From Caprella mutica (Eukaryota; Arthropoda; Malacostraca; Amphipoda; Caprellidae), in the NCBI GenBank assembly GCA_947561585.1, contig CANNZV010002345.1, positions 38,502 to 102,501 of the forward strand: a DNA stretch of 64,000 bases. The letters are read 5' to 3'. Below are positions 1 through 11,949 of this stretch, in pieces. Under the pieces are notes generated by a model. The model made no database searches. It was not told the origin of the DNA and saw only the letters and a program-made list of their open reading frames with translations. A program made the position numbers and the translations under genes. How positions within the stretch are numbered: position 1 is the first letter of the stretch; every line of letters begins with the position of its first letter.

Positions 1-8
1 GAATAATT

Positions 9-3000
9 GTACATCTCACTGTAACTCCTCCATGTCACTGTACATCTCACTGTAACTCCTCCACGTCACTGTACATCTCACTGTAACTCCTCCACGTCAC
101 TGTACATCTCACTGTAACTCCTCCATGTCACTGTACATCTCACTGTAACTCTTCCATGTCACAGTACATCTCACTGTAACTCCTCCATGTCACTGTACAT
201 CTCACTGTAACTCCTCCATGTCACTGTACATCTCACTGTAACTCCTCCACGTCACTGTACATCTCACTGTAACTCCTCCACGTCACTGTACATCTCACTG
301 TAACTCCTCCATGTCACTGTACATCTCACTGTAACTCTTCCATGTCACAGTACATCTCACTGTAACTCCTCCATGTCACTGTACATCTCACTGTAACTCC
401 TCCACGTCACTGTACATCTCACTGTAACTCCTCCACGTCACTGTACATCTCACTGTAACTCCTCCACGTCACTGTACATCTCACTGTAACTCCTCCACGT
501 CACTGTACATCTCACTGTAACTCCTCCACGTCACTGTACATCTCACTGTAACTCCTCCACGTCACTGTACATCTCACTGTAACTCCTCCACGTCACTGTA
601 CATCTCACTGTAACTCCTCCATGTCACTGTACATCTCACTGTAACTCCTCCATGTCACAGTACATCTCACTGTAACTCCTCCATGTCACTGTACATCTCA
701 CTGTAACTCCTCCACGTCACTGTACATCTCACTGTAACTCCTCCACGTCACTGTACATCTCACTGTAACTCCTCCACGTCACTGTACATCTCACTGTAAC
801 TCCTCCATGTCACTGTACATCTCACTGTAACTCCTCCATGTCACAGTACATCTCACTGTAACTCCTCCATGTCACTGTACATCTCACTGTAACTCCTCCA
901 CGTCACTGTACATCTCACTGTAACTCCTCCACGTCACTGTACATCTCACTGTAACTCCTCCACGTCACTGTACATCTCACTGTAACTCCTCCACGTCACT
1001 GTACATCTCACTGTAACTCCTCCACGTCACTGTACATCTCACTGTAACTCCTCCACGTCACTGTACATCTCACTGTAACTCCTCCACGTCACTGTACATC
1101 TCACTGTAACTCCTCCATGTCACTGTACATCTCACTGTAACTCCTCCACGTCACTGTACATCTCACTGTAACTCCTCCACGTCACTGTACATCTCACTGT
1201 AACTCCTCCACGTCACTGTACATCTCACTGTAACTCCTCCACGTCACTGTACATCTCACTGTAACTCCTCCATGTCACTGTACATCTCACTGTAACTCCT
1301 CCATGTCACAGTACATCTCACTGTAACTCCTCCATGTCACTGTACATCTCACTGTAACTCCTCCACGTCACTGTACATCTCACTGTAACTCCTCCACGTC
1401 ACTGTACATCTCACTGTAACTCCTCCATGTCACTGTACATCTCACTGTAACTCCTCCATGTCACAGTACATCTCACTGTAACTCCTCCACGTCACTGTAT
1501 ATCTCACTGTAACTCCTCCATGTCACTGTACATCTCACTGTAACTCCTCCATGTCACAGTACATCTCACTGTAACTCCTCCACGTCACTGTACATCTCAC
1601 TGTAACTCCTCCATGTCACTGTACATCTCACTGTAACTCCTCCATGTCACAGTACATCTCACTGTAACTCCTCCATGTCACTGTACATCTCACTGTAACT
1701 CCTCCACGTCACTGTACATCTCACTGTAACTCCTCCATGTCACTGTACATCTCACTGTAACTCCTCCACGTCACTGTACATCTCACTGTAACTCCTCCAC
1801 GTCACTGTACATCTCACTGTAACTCCTCCATGTCACTGTACATCTCACTGTAACTCCTCCACTTCACTGTACATCTCACTGTAACTCCTCCACGTCACTG
1901 TACATCTCACTGTAACTCCTCCATGTCACTGTACATCTCACTGTAACTCCTCCACGTCACTGTACATCTCACTGTAACTCCTCCACGTCACTGTACATCT
2001 CACTGTAACTCCTCCACGTCACTGTACATCTCACTGTAACTCCTCCACGTCACTGTACATCTCACTGTAACTCCTCCATGTCACTGTACATCTCACTGTA
2101 ACTCCTCCACGTCACTGTACATCTCACTGTAACTCCTCCACGTCACTGTATATCTCACTGTAACTCCTCCATGTCACTGTACATCTCACTGTAACTCCTC
2201 CACGTCACTGTACATCACACTGTAACTCATCCACGTCACTGTACATCTCACTGTAACTCCTCCACGTTACTGTACATCTCACTGTAACTCCTCCATGTCA
2301 CTGTACATCTCACTGTAACTCCTCCACGTCACTGTACATCTCACTGTAACTCCTCCACGTCACTGTATATCTCACTGTAACTCCTCCATGTCACTGTACA
2401 TCTCACTGTAACTCCTCCACGTCACTGTACATCACACTGTAACTCATCCACGTCACTGTACATCTCACTGTAACTCCTCCACGTTACTGTACATCTCACT
2501 GTAACTCCTCCATGTCACTGTACATCTCACTGTAACTCCTCCACGTCACTGTACATCTCACTGTAACTCCTCCATGTCACTGTACATCTCTTTGTAACTC
2601 CTCCAAGTCACTGTACATCTCACTGTAACTCCTCCACGTCACTGTATATCTCACTGTAACTCCTCCATGTCACTGTACATCTCACTGTAACTCCTCCACG
2701 TCACTGTACATCTCACTGTAACTCCTCCACGTCACTGTACATCTCACTGTAACTCCTCCATGTCACTGTAAATCTCACTGTAACTCCTCCACGTCACTGT
2801 GCATCTCACTGTAACTCCTCCACGTCACTGTACATCTCACTGTAACTCCTCCACAACTCCTCCACGTCACTGTATATCTCACTGTAACTCCTCCATGTCA
2901 CTGTACATCTCACTGTAACTCCTCCACGACACTGTATATCTCACTGTAACTCCTCCATGTCACTGTACATCTCACTGTAACTCCTCCACATCACTGCACA

Positions 3001-3323
3001 TCTCACTGTAGCTCCTCCACGTCACTGTACATCTCACTGTAACTCCTCCATGTCACTGTACATCTCTTTGTAACTCCTCCATGTCACTGTACATCTCACT
3101 GTAACTCCTCCACGACACTGTATATCTCACTGTAACTCCTCCACATCACTGCACATCTCACTGTAACTCCTCCACATCACTGCACATCTCACTGTAACTC
3201 CTCCATGTCACTGTACATCTCACTGTAACTCCTCCATGTCACTGTACATCTCACTGTAACTCCTCCATGTCACTGTACATCTCACTGTAACTCCTCCACA
3301 TCACTGTACATCTCACTGTAACT
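9..3323. repeat. 31-bp minisatellite, about 107 copies
   Basis: Tandem array with period 31 bp, measured between successive CATCTCACTGTA starts at 12 and 43. The unit reads CATCTCACTGTAACTCCTCC, then A, C or T, then GTCACTGTA, so TCACTGTA occurs twice per unit. The left edge is inside the window near position 9. Variants are ACG/ATG, CACTG/CACAG, CATCACAC and CATCTCTTTG. The last kilobase is more degenerate and has an 11-bp insertion near 2853. Because 31 is not a multiple of 3, no frame is conserved, and the array is not coding. Confidence 0.98.
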
Positions 3324-3485
3324 GTATCTACTCGGCAGCTCTTTCTCCCCAAAACATATTCACAATTTCCATTTGTGAAATGCTCAGGAAGACAAAATTG
3401 GATTGAACTGAAGATAGGCTGAATATTTTAGACAGAGTAGATAAATGTACTTCTCTTCTTGCTCTAAACAAAATGAGAAAAAAGA

Positions 3486-3530
3486 GTATGGTGGGGCCAT
3501 AGAAGATAAATATGGGATAGTTATGGTGGT
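3486..3530 (+). repeat. Fragment of dispersed GTTATGG family
   Basis: Contains TATGGTGGGGCCATAGAAGA followed by a second, shorter GTTATGGTGG. The same motif recurs at about ten other places in the window and forms the array at 32186-33178. It lies immediately left of the foldback element, whose left end follows this second copy. Confidence 0.7.
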
Positions 3531-3537
3531 AGCTGGT

Positions 3538-3860
3538 AAATTGCTCGAAAATAATTGTTCGAAAGACAATTGCTCGAAAACAATTGCTCGAAAGACAATT
3601 GCTCGAAAGAACAATTGCTCGAAAACAATTGCTCGAAAATAATTGCTCGAAAAAAATTGCTTGAATGAACAATTGCTCGAAAAACAATTGCTCAAATGAA
3701 CAATTGCTCGAAAGAACAATTTCTCGAAAGACAATTGCTCGAAAAACAATTGCTCGAACGAACAATTGCTCGAAAGACAATTGCTCGAAAAACAATTGCT
3801 CGAATGAACAATTGCTCGAATTATCAAATTGCTCGAATGAACAAAATTGCTCGAATTATA
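3538..3860 (+). repeat. CAATTGCTCGAA array, left foldback arm
   Basis: About 22 copies of a 13-16 bp unit built on AACAATTGCTCGAA, differing by AG, A or TG insertions between copies. Each unit contains the palindrome CAATTG. Open frames across it in several frames are repeat artefacts. The last copies (spacers TTAT, TGAAC, TTAT) are matched one for one by the innermost copies of the right arm. Confidence 0.95.
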
Positions 3861-4424
3861 AAATTGTGCAGTTTTCTATTTTATAAAAGTCAGTTATTCA
3901 TGAAGTGGAGCTGCACGTAACAATGTTTGTTTCTTTTTAGTAATTGATCATTACTCATTCTATAAATGATTTTAATTATTACTCATTCTGCATAATCATT
4001 TTTTAGACCGTTTGTGTCATCTCTTATGTAACATGTGAATTGGAATCATGTGGTGAATCGCTACTATTCATGTTTTTTTTAGCATAAAACCCGAATATTT
4101 ATTTATTACTAGCCTATCTGTATGTGGTACCTCAATAGGTGAAATAACTCAAAGTTATGGCAGAGTTTTAATAAATCTACAAAATTTTTCGGGTTTTATG
4201 ATAAAAAAAAGCATGAATAATAGTGATTCACCACATGATTCCAATTCACATGTTACATACGAGATGACACAAACGGTCTAAAAAAGATTATGCAGAATGA
4301 GTAATAATTAAAATCATTTATAGAATGATTAATGATTAATTATTAAAAAGAAACATTGATTGTTAGGTGCAGCTCCACTTCATGAATAACTGACTTTTAT
4401 AAAATCGAAAACTGCGTAATTTTA

Positions 4425-5031
4425 TAATTCGAGCAATTTTGTTCATTCGAGCAATTTGATAATTCGAGCAATTGTTTTTCGAGCAATTGTCTTTCGAGCA
4501 ATTGTCTTTCGAGCAATTGTTCTTTCGAGCAATTGTTCATTCGAGCAATTGTTTTTCGAGCAATTGTCTTTCGAGCAATTGTCTTTCGAGCAATTGTTCT
4601 TTCGAGCAATTGTTCATTCGAGCAATTGTCTTTCGGGCAATTGTTCATTCGAGCAATTGTCTTTCGGGCAATTGTCTTTCGGGCAATTGTTCTTTCGAGC
4701 AATTGTTCATTCGAGCAATTGTCTTTCGGGCAATTGTCTTTCGAGCAATTGTTCATTCGAGCAATTGTCTTTCGGGCAATTGTCTTTCGGGCAATTGTTC
4801 TTTCGGGCAATTGTTCTTTCGAGCAATTGTTCATTCGAGCAATTGTCTTTCGGGCAATTGTCTTTCGAGCAATTGTTCATTCGAGCAATTGTCTTTCGGG
4901 CAATTGTCTTTCGGGCAATTGTTCTTTCGAGCAATTGTTCATTCGAGCAATTGTCTTTCGGGCAATTGTCTTTCGAGCAATTGTTCATTCGAGCAATTGT
5001 CTTACGAGGAATTGTTTTCGAGCAATTTACC
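4425..5031 (-). repeat. CAATTGCTCGAA array, right foldback arm
   Basis: Reverse complement of the left-arm array (TTCGAGCAATTGT units), about twice as long. Many copies carry TTCGGGCAATTG instead of TTCGAGCAATTG, a variant not seen in the left arm, so this arm expanded after the arms were formed. Stop-free frames here (Ile-Arg-Ala or Glu-Gln-Leu periodicities) are artefacts of the repeat. Confidence 0.95.
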
Positions 5032-5258
5032 TAGGCTAGAACCCAACTAAGTACATAACTGCTATTTATGTGTAGAGTTTCAAAATAATCTTCATTTATA
5101 TCTAAATATTACTTTGATTACAAGAAATAATAGAAGATTACTTTGTAACTCTCAATATAAATGACCATAATGTAGTTGTTGTACTCGCTAGTTTGTTGTA
5201 TATCAGCATTTGTTTCATGATGGAAAAAATGGAAGATATTAACGCGCGTTCGGCATTG

Positions 5259-5440
5259 AGGTAGGTTTTGCATGCAGCGATTGTTGCGATCATCGCCCAG
5301 CAATAGGAATACATTGAATTATAGCCTGGTGGTAATCGCTCGTTGGAAAACAGCTCCATAGGAATAGCATTGAACTAGTGATCAGCGATAATCACTAGGC
5401 GATGATCGCAATTAAAAATCGCTGCATGCAAAACGTACCT
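5259..5440. mobile_element. MITE, Harbinger-like, copy 1
   Basis: 182 bp with inverted ends AGGTAGGTTTTGCATGCAGC and a right end GCTGCATGCAAAACGTACCT. Inner sequence is rich in GCGATGATCGC-type motifs. A second copy lies at 13330-13525. This copy has no clean target duplication (TTG at left, TCA at right). No coding capacity. Confidence 0.8.
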
Positions 5441-5471
5441 TCAGGAGGTTAAAACAATTTACCTAGAACCA

Positions 5472-5708
5472 GTTATGGTGGGGCCATAGAAGATTAATAT
5501 GGGGTAGTTAAGGTGGGGCCATAGAAGATAAATATCGGATTGTTGAGGTGGGTCATAGAAGATATATATGTGTGTGTCCCATAATACTGTTTTTCACAAT
5601 GAAAGTTATGGTGGGGCCATAGAAGATTAAGAGAGGAAGTGATGGTGGGGCCATAGAAGAATGTTTTAAATTGACCTTCTAAGACTCCACCATAATTTTC
5701 TCACCGGG
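5472..5708. repeat. GTTATGG-family cluster
   Basis: Four or five copies of GTTATGGTGGGGCCATAGAA in direct orientation, separated by different short spacers. The cluster ends with an inverted copy (CCACCATAATTTTCTCACCGGG). Direct copies plus one inverted end look like a MITE whose left end was partly tandem-duplicated. It looks like an early form of the array at 32186-33178. Confidence 0.75.
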
Positions 5709-6577
5709 TACCAGTCACTAGAAATAATTAATTAGTAATAACATATATATTTTGAGAACGATATGGAAAATTTCATGAAAATTATATGAATTTACCCGAC
5801 TATTCGCAAAAAAATTTGAAAGTAGAAATTGATTGCTAAAATGCAATTTTTTATCATTTTTTCTTTTATTATTTAAAATATATAAATCTATTTAACACTA
5901 CATTCTGAAGACTTATACTGATTGAGTAAAAATGATAGGAAGATGATATACCTTTCAAATGTATATAAGAATAATCTAGTTAATTTTGTTCGCTCCAATA
6001 AATAAACTTAATTAAATATATAAATTTGAGCTCATTTAATCAGTAATTAATGTTTAGAGTATCAATCTTATAGCCAATAAAGGTTAATTTATGGCAATAT
6101 ATAACTAAAAAACAAAAGGAGGTATACACAGTTAATGCATTAAACCGATTATACCACCATTTAATCCATGGTTGGGTGGCTACGCAGTATACAACTGCTA
6201 TATATACATAATCTAAAAGTCTATTAACCATATAAAAGTAATTTAATTAATTTTATTCTATCAGATAACCCAATTTAATTACCAAAAAGAAAATATGAAT
6301 TAACAAAAAGAGAATAAAAATTACTAAAAAGAAAATTTAAATCACTAAAAAAAGAACGATATAACTTTTACATGGAATCACCACTTGAAATATTAAACCA
6401 AATTATCCAATTTCGCGCAAAATCGCTTTCAAATTCAGAACTGACCGATAATTGATAATTATGAAAAATTACGATCACAAAAAATCCCAATGCAAGAATT
6501 TCAAAAAGACCTATCCATTAAATTCACGGCTGGATGACCATTAGTTTACCAGTCGTTTTAGGTTTTGGTGTAAGCTT
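5709..6577. other. AT-rich spacer, no gene seen
   Basis: AT-rich unique sequence. The only structure I see is a degenerate 21-bp repeat at about 6277-6357, four copies of an AATTACCAAAAAGAAAAT-like unit. Short open frames are not supported by coding-like composition. Confidence 0.6.
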
Positions 6578-6903
6578 CCGTATGGTCTTTTAAGAGCCAC
6601 ATTTGGTCTTTTAAGTCTTTCCACCAGACTTTTTGCTAAGCTCCTCCTACTTTTTCAACAATATTTTTGAATCATTTAAGAAAAAACGATAAAATTATTA
6701 TTTATTTTAGTTGGTATCCATGATACCTGAAGTTATCATGGATACCAACTAAAATAAATACCTGCAGGTATCTTGGATACCAACTTAAATAAATGATAAT
6801 TATATCCCATTTTCTTAAATGATTTAAAAATATTGTGGAAAAAGTAGGAGGAGCTTAGCAAAAAGTCTGATGGAAAGACTTAAAAGCCCTACGTGTGTAC
6901 GGC
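6578..6903. mobile_element. Palindromic MITE family B, diverged copy
   Basis: The right arm (GTAGGAGGAGCTTAGC to CCCTACGTGTGTACGGC) matches the intact copy at 48182-48437. The left arm (GTCTTTCCACCAGACTTTTT) is its inverse, with an eroded outer end. The centre holds a GGTATCCATGATACC palindrome (6711-6750) and a second partial one (6760-6786), so the core is duplicated here. Confidence 0.8.
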
Positions 6904-7034
6904 TATATAGTGGGGAATATTCAGCCTTCCTATATACGTGAAGGGCATCGTGTGTGTGAGTAAAAACTCCTGTGAAGGCAACCTTCCGTAAACTAACTGG
7001 TTCTAGCAACGATATTACGTGCAGTCAAGCATTT

Positions 7035-7655
7035 GCAGTCTACAGGGCATACAGGCCTTATCTAAAGTATCTACAGGCCTCATCATCTACAGTTTTCTAC
7101 AGGCCTCATCATCTACAGTGTCTACAGCCTCATCATCTACAGTGTCTACAGGCCTCATCATCTTCAGTGTCTACAGGCCTCATCATCTACAGTGTCTACA
7201 GGCCTCATCATCTACAGTGTCTACAGGCCTCATCATCTACAGTTTCTACAGGCCTCATCATCTACAGTGTCTACAGGCCTAATCTACAGTGTCTACAGGC
7301 CTCATCATCTACAGTGTCTACATGCCTCATCGTCTATACAGTGTCTACAGGCCTCATCTACAGTGTCTACAGGCCTCATCATCTACAGTGTCTACAGGCC
7401 TCATCATCTACAGTGTCTACAGGCCTCATCATCTACAGTGTCTACAGGCCTCATCGTCTACAGTTTCTACAGGCCTCATCATCTACAGTGTCTACAGGCC
7501 TCATCATCTTCAGTGTCTACAGGCCTCATCATCTACAGTGTCTACAGGCCTCATCATCTACAGTGTCTACAGGCCTCATCATCTACAGTGTCTACAGGCC
7601 TCATCATATACAGTGTCTACCGGCCTCATCATCTACAGTGTCTACAGGCCTCATA
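7035..7655 (+). repeat. 25-bp minisatellite, locus A, about 24 copies
   Basis: Tandem unit of 25 bp, CTACAGGCCTCATCATCTAC plus AGTGT. The first copies (7035-7070) are degenerate. Some units lose CAT (22 bp). All three forward frames read the same stop-free 25-residue peptide because 25 leaves remainder 1 when divided by 3. The open frames here, up to 232 codons from a GTG, are therefore not evidence of a gene. The same unit occurs inverted at 20111-22262. Confidence 0.97.
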
Positions 7656-8461
7656 AACCAAATATTATGAATCAGTAAATTCAATTATTAATTCACTTCA
7701 TTTTTTCAGTTTCTTCCGAAATCTTTCACTTTTTAGAAAAATGACTAACGTCTTCCAGAGTGTTAAAATATTCGCTGTGTTCTAAATAATGAGCCTGGGA
7801 CAGCTTTCCCCGATTGCCTTTCAATAGGTTATTGTAAGCTAATCATAATATGCTGACTGTGCATATTTTTACTTGACGACAGTTCGACTTCAATCAGCTT
7901 GACGAGGAGGTACTATCCGCTACAGTAGTAAGATTTATAGGTTCAGAACATACTTGATTTTTTAAAGGATAAATGTGGTTTGTAGAATTAAATAAATGAG
8001 AGATGATAATAATTGTGTCGATTGAATTGATATTTTGACGATGTATTTCTGGTCCTACTGTACATTTTTTACGATCATCCACAGTGTCTTTAAAGGTTGT
8101 CGGGTAACTTTGATTTATTAAGGCCTAAAAGAAGTAAGACAATTAATCAACATGGTAAAATGATGGCTATGAATAATAATCTGCAATATGGTTAATCTAA
8201 CGAAAATTTAGACAATATATATAGCAATATATGTTTATACCTTTAATATATAAATTTGGTAAATTTATAGTATTATTCTATAGAACTTTACATTTATTAA
8301 TATTCGAAAGCAGGTAAATTTATGGAAAATCATACCGTAAAAGAATTATTATGAAATCGGAACATTATTTATAGACCGAACATTCAAGATAAATTGCATC
8401 TATAATAATTTTCGGACATCTGTTTTTCATAGTTTGATTAATATAAATTCTTTTAGATATT
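7656..8461. other. Spacer, no gene seen
   Basis: Unique AT-rich sequence between two minisatellites. No repeat, motif or convincing open frame found. Confidence 0.6.
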
Positions 8462-10356
8462 TTGATAGTACATCATGCAGTGACTCTTTTCTCTGATAGT
8501 ACATCATTACAGTGACTCTTCTCTCTGATAGTACATCATGCAGTGACTCTTTTCTCTGATAGTACATCATCACAGTGACTCTTCTCTCTGATAGTACATC
8601 ATGCAGTGACTCTTTTCTCTGATAGTACATCATCACAGTGACTCTTCTCTCTGATAGTACATCATGCAGTGACTCTTTTCTCTGATAGTACATCATCACA
8701 GTGACTCTTTTCTCTGATAGTACATCATCACAGTGACTCTTCTCTCTGATAGTACATCATGCAGTGACTCTTTTCTCTGACAGCACATCATCACAGTGAC
8801 TCTTTTCTCTGATAGTACATCATCACAGTGACTCTTTTCTCTGATAGTACATCATCACAGTGACTCTTTTCTCTGATAGTACATCATCACAGTGACTCTT
8901 TTCTCTGATAGTACATCATCACAGTGACTCTTCTCTCTGATAGTACATCATGCAGTGACTCTTTTCTCTGATAGTACATCATCACAGTGACTCTTTTCTC
9001 TGATAGTACATCATCACAGTGACTCTTTTCTCTGATAGTGCATCATCACAGTGACTCTTTTCTCTGGTAGTACATCATCACAGTGACTCTTTTCTCTGAT
9101 AGTACATCATCACAGTGACTCTTTTCTCTGATAGTACATCATCACAGTGACTCTTTTCTCTGATAGTACATCATCACAGTGACTCTTTTCTCTGATAGTA
9201 CATCATCACAGTGACTCTTTTCTCTGATAGTACATCATCACAGTGACTCTTTTCTCTGATAGTACATCATCACAGTGACTCTTTTCTCTCATAGTGCATC
9301 ATCACAGTGAATTTTTTTCTCTGATAGTACATCATCACAGTGTCTCTTTTCTCTGATAGTACATCATCACAGTGACTCTTTTCTCTGATAGTGCATCATC
9401 ACAGTGACTCTTTTCTCTGATAGTACATCATCACAGTGACTCTTTTCTCTGATAGTGCATCATCACAGTGACTCTTTTCTCTGGTAGTACATCATCACAG
9501 TGACTCTTTTCTCTGATAATACATCATCACAGTGACTCTTTTCTCTGATAGTGCATCATCACAGTGACTCTTTTCTCTGATAGTACATCATCACAGTGAC
9601 TCTTTTCTCTGGTAGTACATCATCACAGTGACTCTTTTCTCTGATAGTACATCATCACAGTGACTCTTTTCTCTGATAGTACATCATCACAGTGACTCTT
9701 TTCTCTGATAGTACATCATCACAGTGTCTCTTTTCTCTGATAGTACATCATCACAGTGACTCTTTTCTCTGATAGTACATCATCACAGTGTCTCTTTTCT
9801 CTGATAGTACATCATCACAGTGACTCTTTTCTCTGACAGTGCATCATCACAGTGACTCTTTTCTCTGATAGTACATCATCACAGTGAATTTTTTCTCTGA
9901 TAGTACATCATCACAGTGTCTCTTTTCTCTGATAGTACATCATCACAGTGACTCTTTTCTCTGATAGTGCATCATCACAGTGACTCTTTTCTCTGATAGT
10001 ACATCATCACAGTGACTCTTTTCTCTGGTAGTACATCATCACAGTGACTCTTTTCTCTGATAGTACATCATCACAGTGACTCTTTTCTCTGATAGTACAT
10101 CATCACAGTGACTCTTTTCTCTGATACTACATCATCACAGTGACTCTTTTCTCTGATAGTACATCATCACAGTGACTCTTTTCTCTGATAGTACATCATC
10201 ACAGTGACTCTTTTCTCTGTTAGTACATCATCACAGTGACTCTTTTCTCTGATAGTACATCATCACAGTGACTCTTTTCTCTGATAGTACATCATCACAG
10301 TGACTCTTTTCTCTGATAGTACATCATCACAGTGACTCTTTTCTCTGATAGTACAC
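8462..10356 (+). repeat. 32-bp minisatellite, locus A, about 59 copies
   Basis: Unit GATAGTACATCATCACAGTG plus ACTCTTTTCTCT, 32 bp. The left 350 bp alternate 31- and 32-bp versions (CATGCAGTG versus CATCACAGTG), giving 63-bp dimers and hence a stop-free minus-strand frame. The rest is mostly monomeric, with GTGCATC and GGTAGT variants. The reverse complement forms a second array at 38258-38988. Confidence 0.97.
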
Positions 10357-10436
10357 CAAGTTGGTGGTAGTTAATTTATATTGTAGATTCTCGTTTGTAT
10401 GTAACTGACAAACAAATAAGTTGTCTAAGCAACAGC

Positions 10437-10580
10437 CTAAGGTGGGGAATCTCTCCCATAATCTTCTAAGATTGAAGGTAGGTAAGTTCTCCAATAATCT
10501 TCTACGATTGAAGGTAGGAAAAGTCATCTGTAATCTTCTAAGATGTTATGGTGGGTTCATTGAAGATTATTTACGGTGGT
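10437..10580. repeat. 36-bp repeat, three copies, GTTATGG-related
   Basis: Three copies of ATAATCTTCTAAGATTGAAG plus a variable tail, spaced 35-36 bp apart, then GTTATGGTGGGTTCATTGAA. AATCTTCTA is the inner part of the dispersed GTTATGG-family end, so this looks like another, older local expansion of it. Confidence 0.65.
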
Positions 10581-11112
10581 CCGTATTAATTAGTTGTGCC
10601 TAGGACAACATATTATCGGTTAGATCAGATTCAAATACTATGTTATACAATAAATAAAGATACATTGTCGATACCTAATCTTGATTATGACGTCAAAATA
10701 CGTGATCGGATGTTACACATTATTTTATTATATACTTTCAAAGCCACCTAGTAAACCTATTATAAAAACATTTGTAAAAATTTCGCCCCTAATTTCATGT
10801 GAAAATTTCTCCACAAAAGATTATTTCAAAGACACTTAATTAGGTTCACACATCATTATCACCAATCAATTCGAACACTTTTTGCTTCCAGGGAACTCTT
10901 TAGTGTAATACCTGTAATATTTTATATTTAAGTACCATTAGGAGCAATTATCGTAAGATGTATACACAGGATGAAGCTGTAGTTAGCTGACATGATTTAC
11001 ACCCATACAAAACGATTAAGTCCGCCATACCCACTCAATTATCGGTAGCTACGTTCAGATGCAACTACAGGCTTTCTACTAGTCCTACAATTCGATCATT
11101 TAAGTACGATTG
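10581..11112. other. Spacer, no gene seen
   Basis: Unique AT-rich sequence. No repeat or coding signal recognised. Confidence 0.55.
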
Positions 11113-11465
11113 TACTAGTTTTTATCTTCTTTACCGTTTGTCCCACAAAAAAAGTACACTAGGTTTTAAAATTTGATAAGTTTGCTATGAGTAGAAATAT
11201 GTTTATGTGGTAGTTCATATCTTTAATATAGGTTTATGTGGTAGTCCATATCTTTAATATAGGTTTATTCATGAAGACGTGCCAATTTTTGCGAAACTTT
11301 TGTTCACTAGGATTTTCAAGCATAATGATGATTAAATAATGTAAAAACCTTATAATAAAGATACATACTACTACATGAACATATTCCTGCTTATAGCAAA
11401 CTTATTTAATTATAAAATCTATTGTACTTTTTGTAGGACATACGGTGTATATAAAAGCTAAAATA
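11113..11465. mobile_element. Diverged foldback/MITE, inner duplication
   Basis: Inverted repeat: 11131-11215 (ACCGTTTGTCCCAC through AGTTTGCTATGAG) pairs at roughly 75-80% with the complement of 11360-11446. The left arm also has a tandem duplication of about 31 bp (GTTTATGTGGTAGT at 11203 and 11233) that the right arm lacks. Family not recognised. Confidence 0.6.
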
Positions 11466-11611
11466 TCCCATTGTTGCTACCTACCGCATCGTATACACAA
11501 CTTAAAAACCTTCACCACGAAACAATAACAGACAAATTGAGTTAGGTAGATAAATTTCTATCTTGAAGATGGGTAGGTAGACAAATCTGCTTCGGTACTC
11601 CGTCGTGTGTG

Positions 11612-11647
11612 ACTACAACAACAACTACAACAACAACTACAACAACT
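11612..11647. repeat. ACTACAACAACA microsatellite
   Basis: About 2.5 copies of the 15-bp unit ACTACAACAACAACT. Low complexity. Confidence 0.85.
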
Positions 11648-11699
11648 GGTTTCAACCTTCTGGAATACAAAAGAAACCTATTTAGCTACCCATTGGTAT

Positions 11700-11949
11700 A
11701 TTGCGAGTCAACCTGACTCATCGCTTGAGTCAAGTCTGGCAAAACTCCAAATTGGAGTCTTTTCTTTTGATTGACTCTACCTGAGTCAATCTGACTATGA
11801 ATTAGGAGTCAATGTGACTCTTGTTTTTGAGTAAAATGTTAGGATGAGTCAAATTGACTCACATTTTTGAGACGGTTTTGGGTCAAACTGAAAACTCAAA
11901 TTTTAAGTCAATTTGACTCGTATTTTTGACTCGTATTTTTTTCTCAGTG
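11700..11949 (+). repeat. TGAGTCA-rich dispersed repeat, copy 1
   Basis: 250 bp running from ATTGCGAGTCAACCTGACTC to TTTTTTTCTCAGTG. About 80-85% identical by eye to 12551-12788 in the same orientation. It contains five exact TGAGTCA or TGACTCA sites plus several GAGTCAA/TTGACTC half matches. TGAGTCA is the consensus of AP-1/bZIP factors. Whether it is bound is unknown. Family unrecognised. Confidence 0.8.

Larger units (their letters stand above)
3535..5031. mobile_element. Foldback-type element with minisatellite arms
   Basis: A long inverted repeat: 3535-4095 pairs with 4188-5031 around a loop of about 92 bp. The ends mirror each other (GGTAAATTGCTCGAAAA on the left, TTTTCGAGCAATTTACC on the right). 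The inner 230 bp of each arm are unique sequence at roughly 90% or more identity by eye, for example ATTCATGAAGTGGAGCTGCA at left and its complement at right. The outer part of each arm is a tandem array of a CAATTGCTCGAA-containing unit, about 320 bp at left and 600 bp at right. Long terminal inverted repeats made of tandem repeats are the hallmark of foldback (FB) transposons. I see no transposase, so this would be non-autonomous. No exact target duplication is visible; TAGCT and TAGGCT flank the ends. Confidence 0.8.

Noticed and set aside
1..3323. CRISPR-like array of regular repeats
   Set aside because: Units abut directly with no unique spacers, and nothing else in the window is prokaryotic. 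The same holds for the other arrays.
4456..5050. Three overlapping frames of 168-192 codons
   Set aside because: They lie in the CAATTG array of the foldback element and have mirror frames in the left arm.
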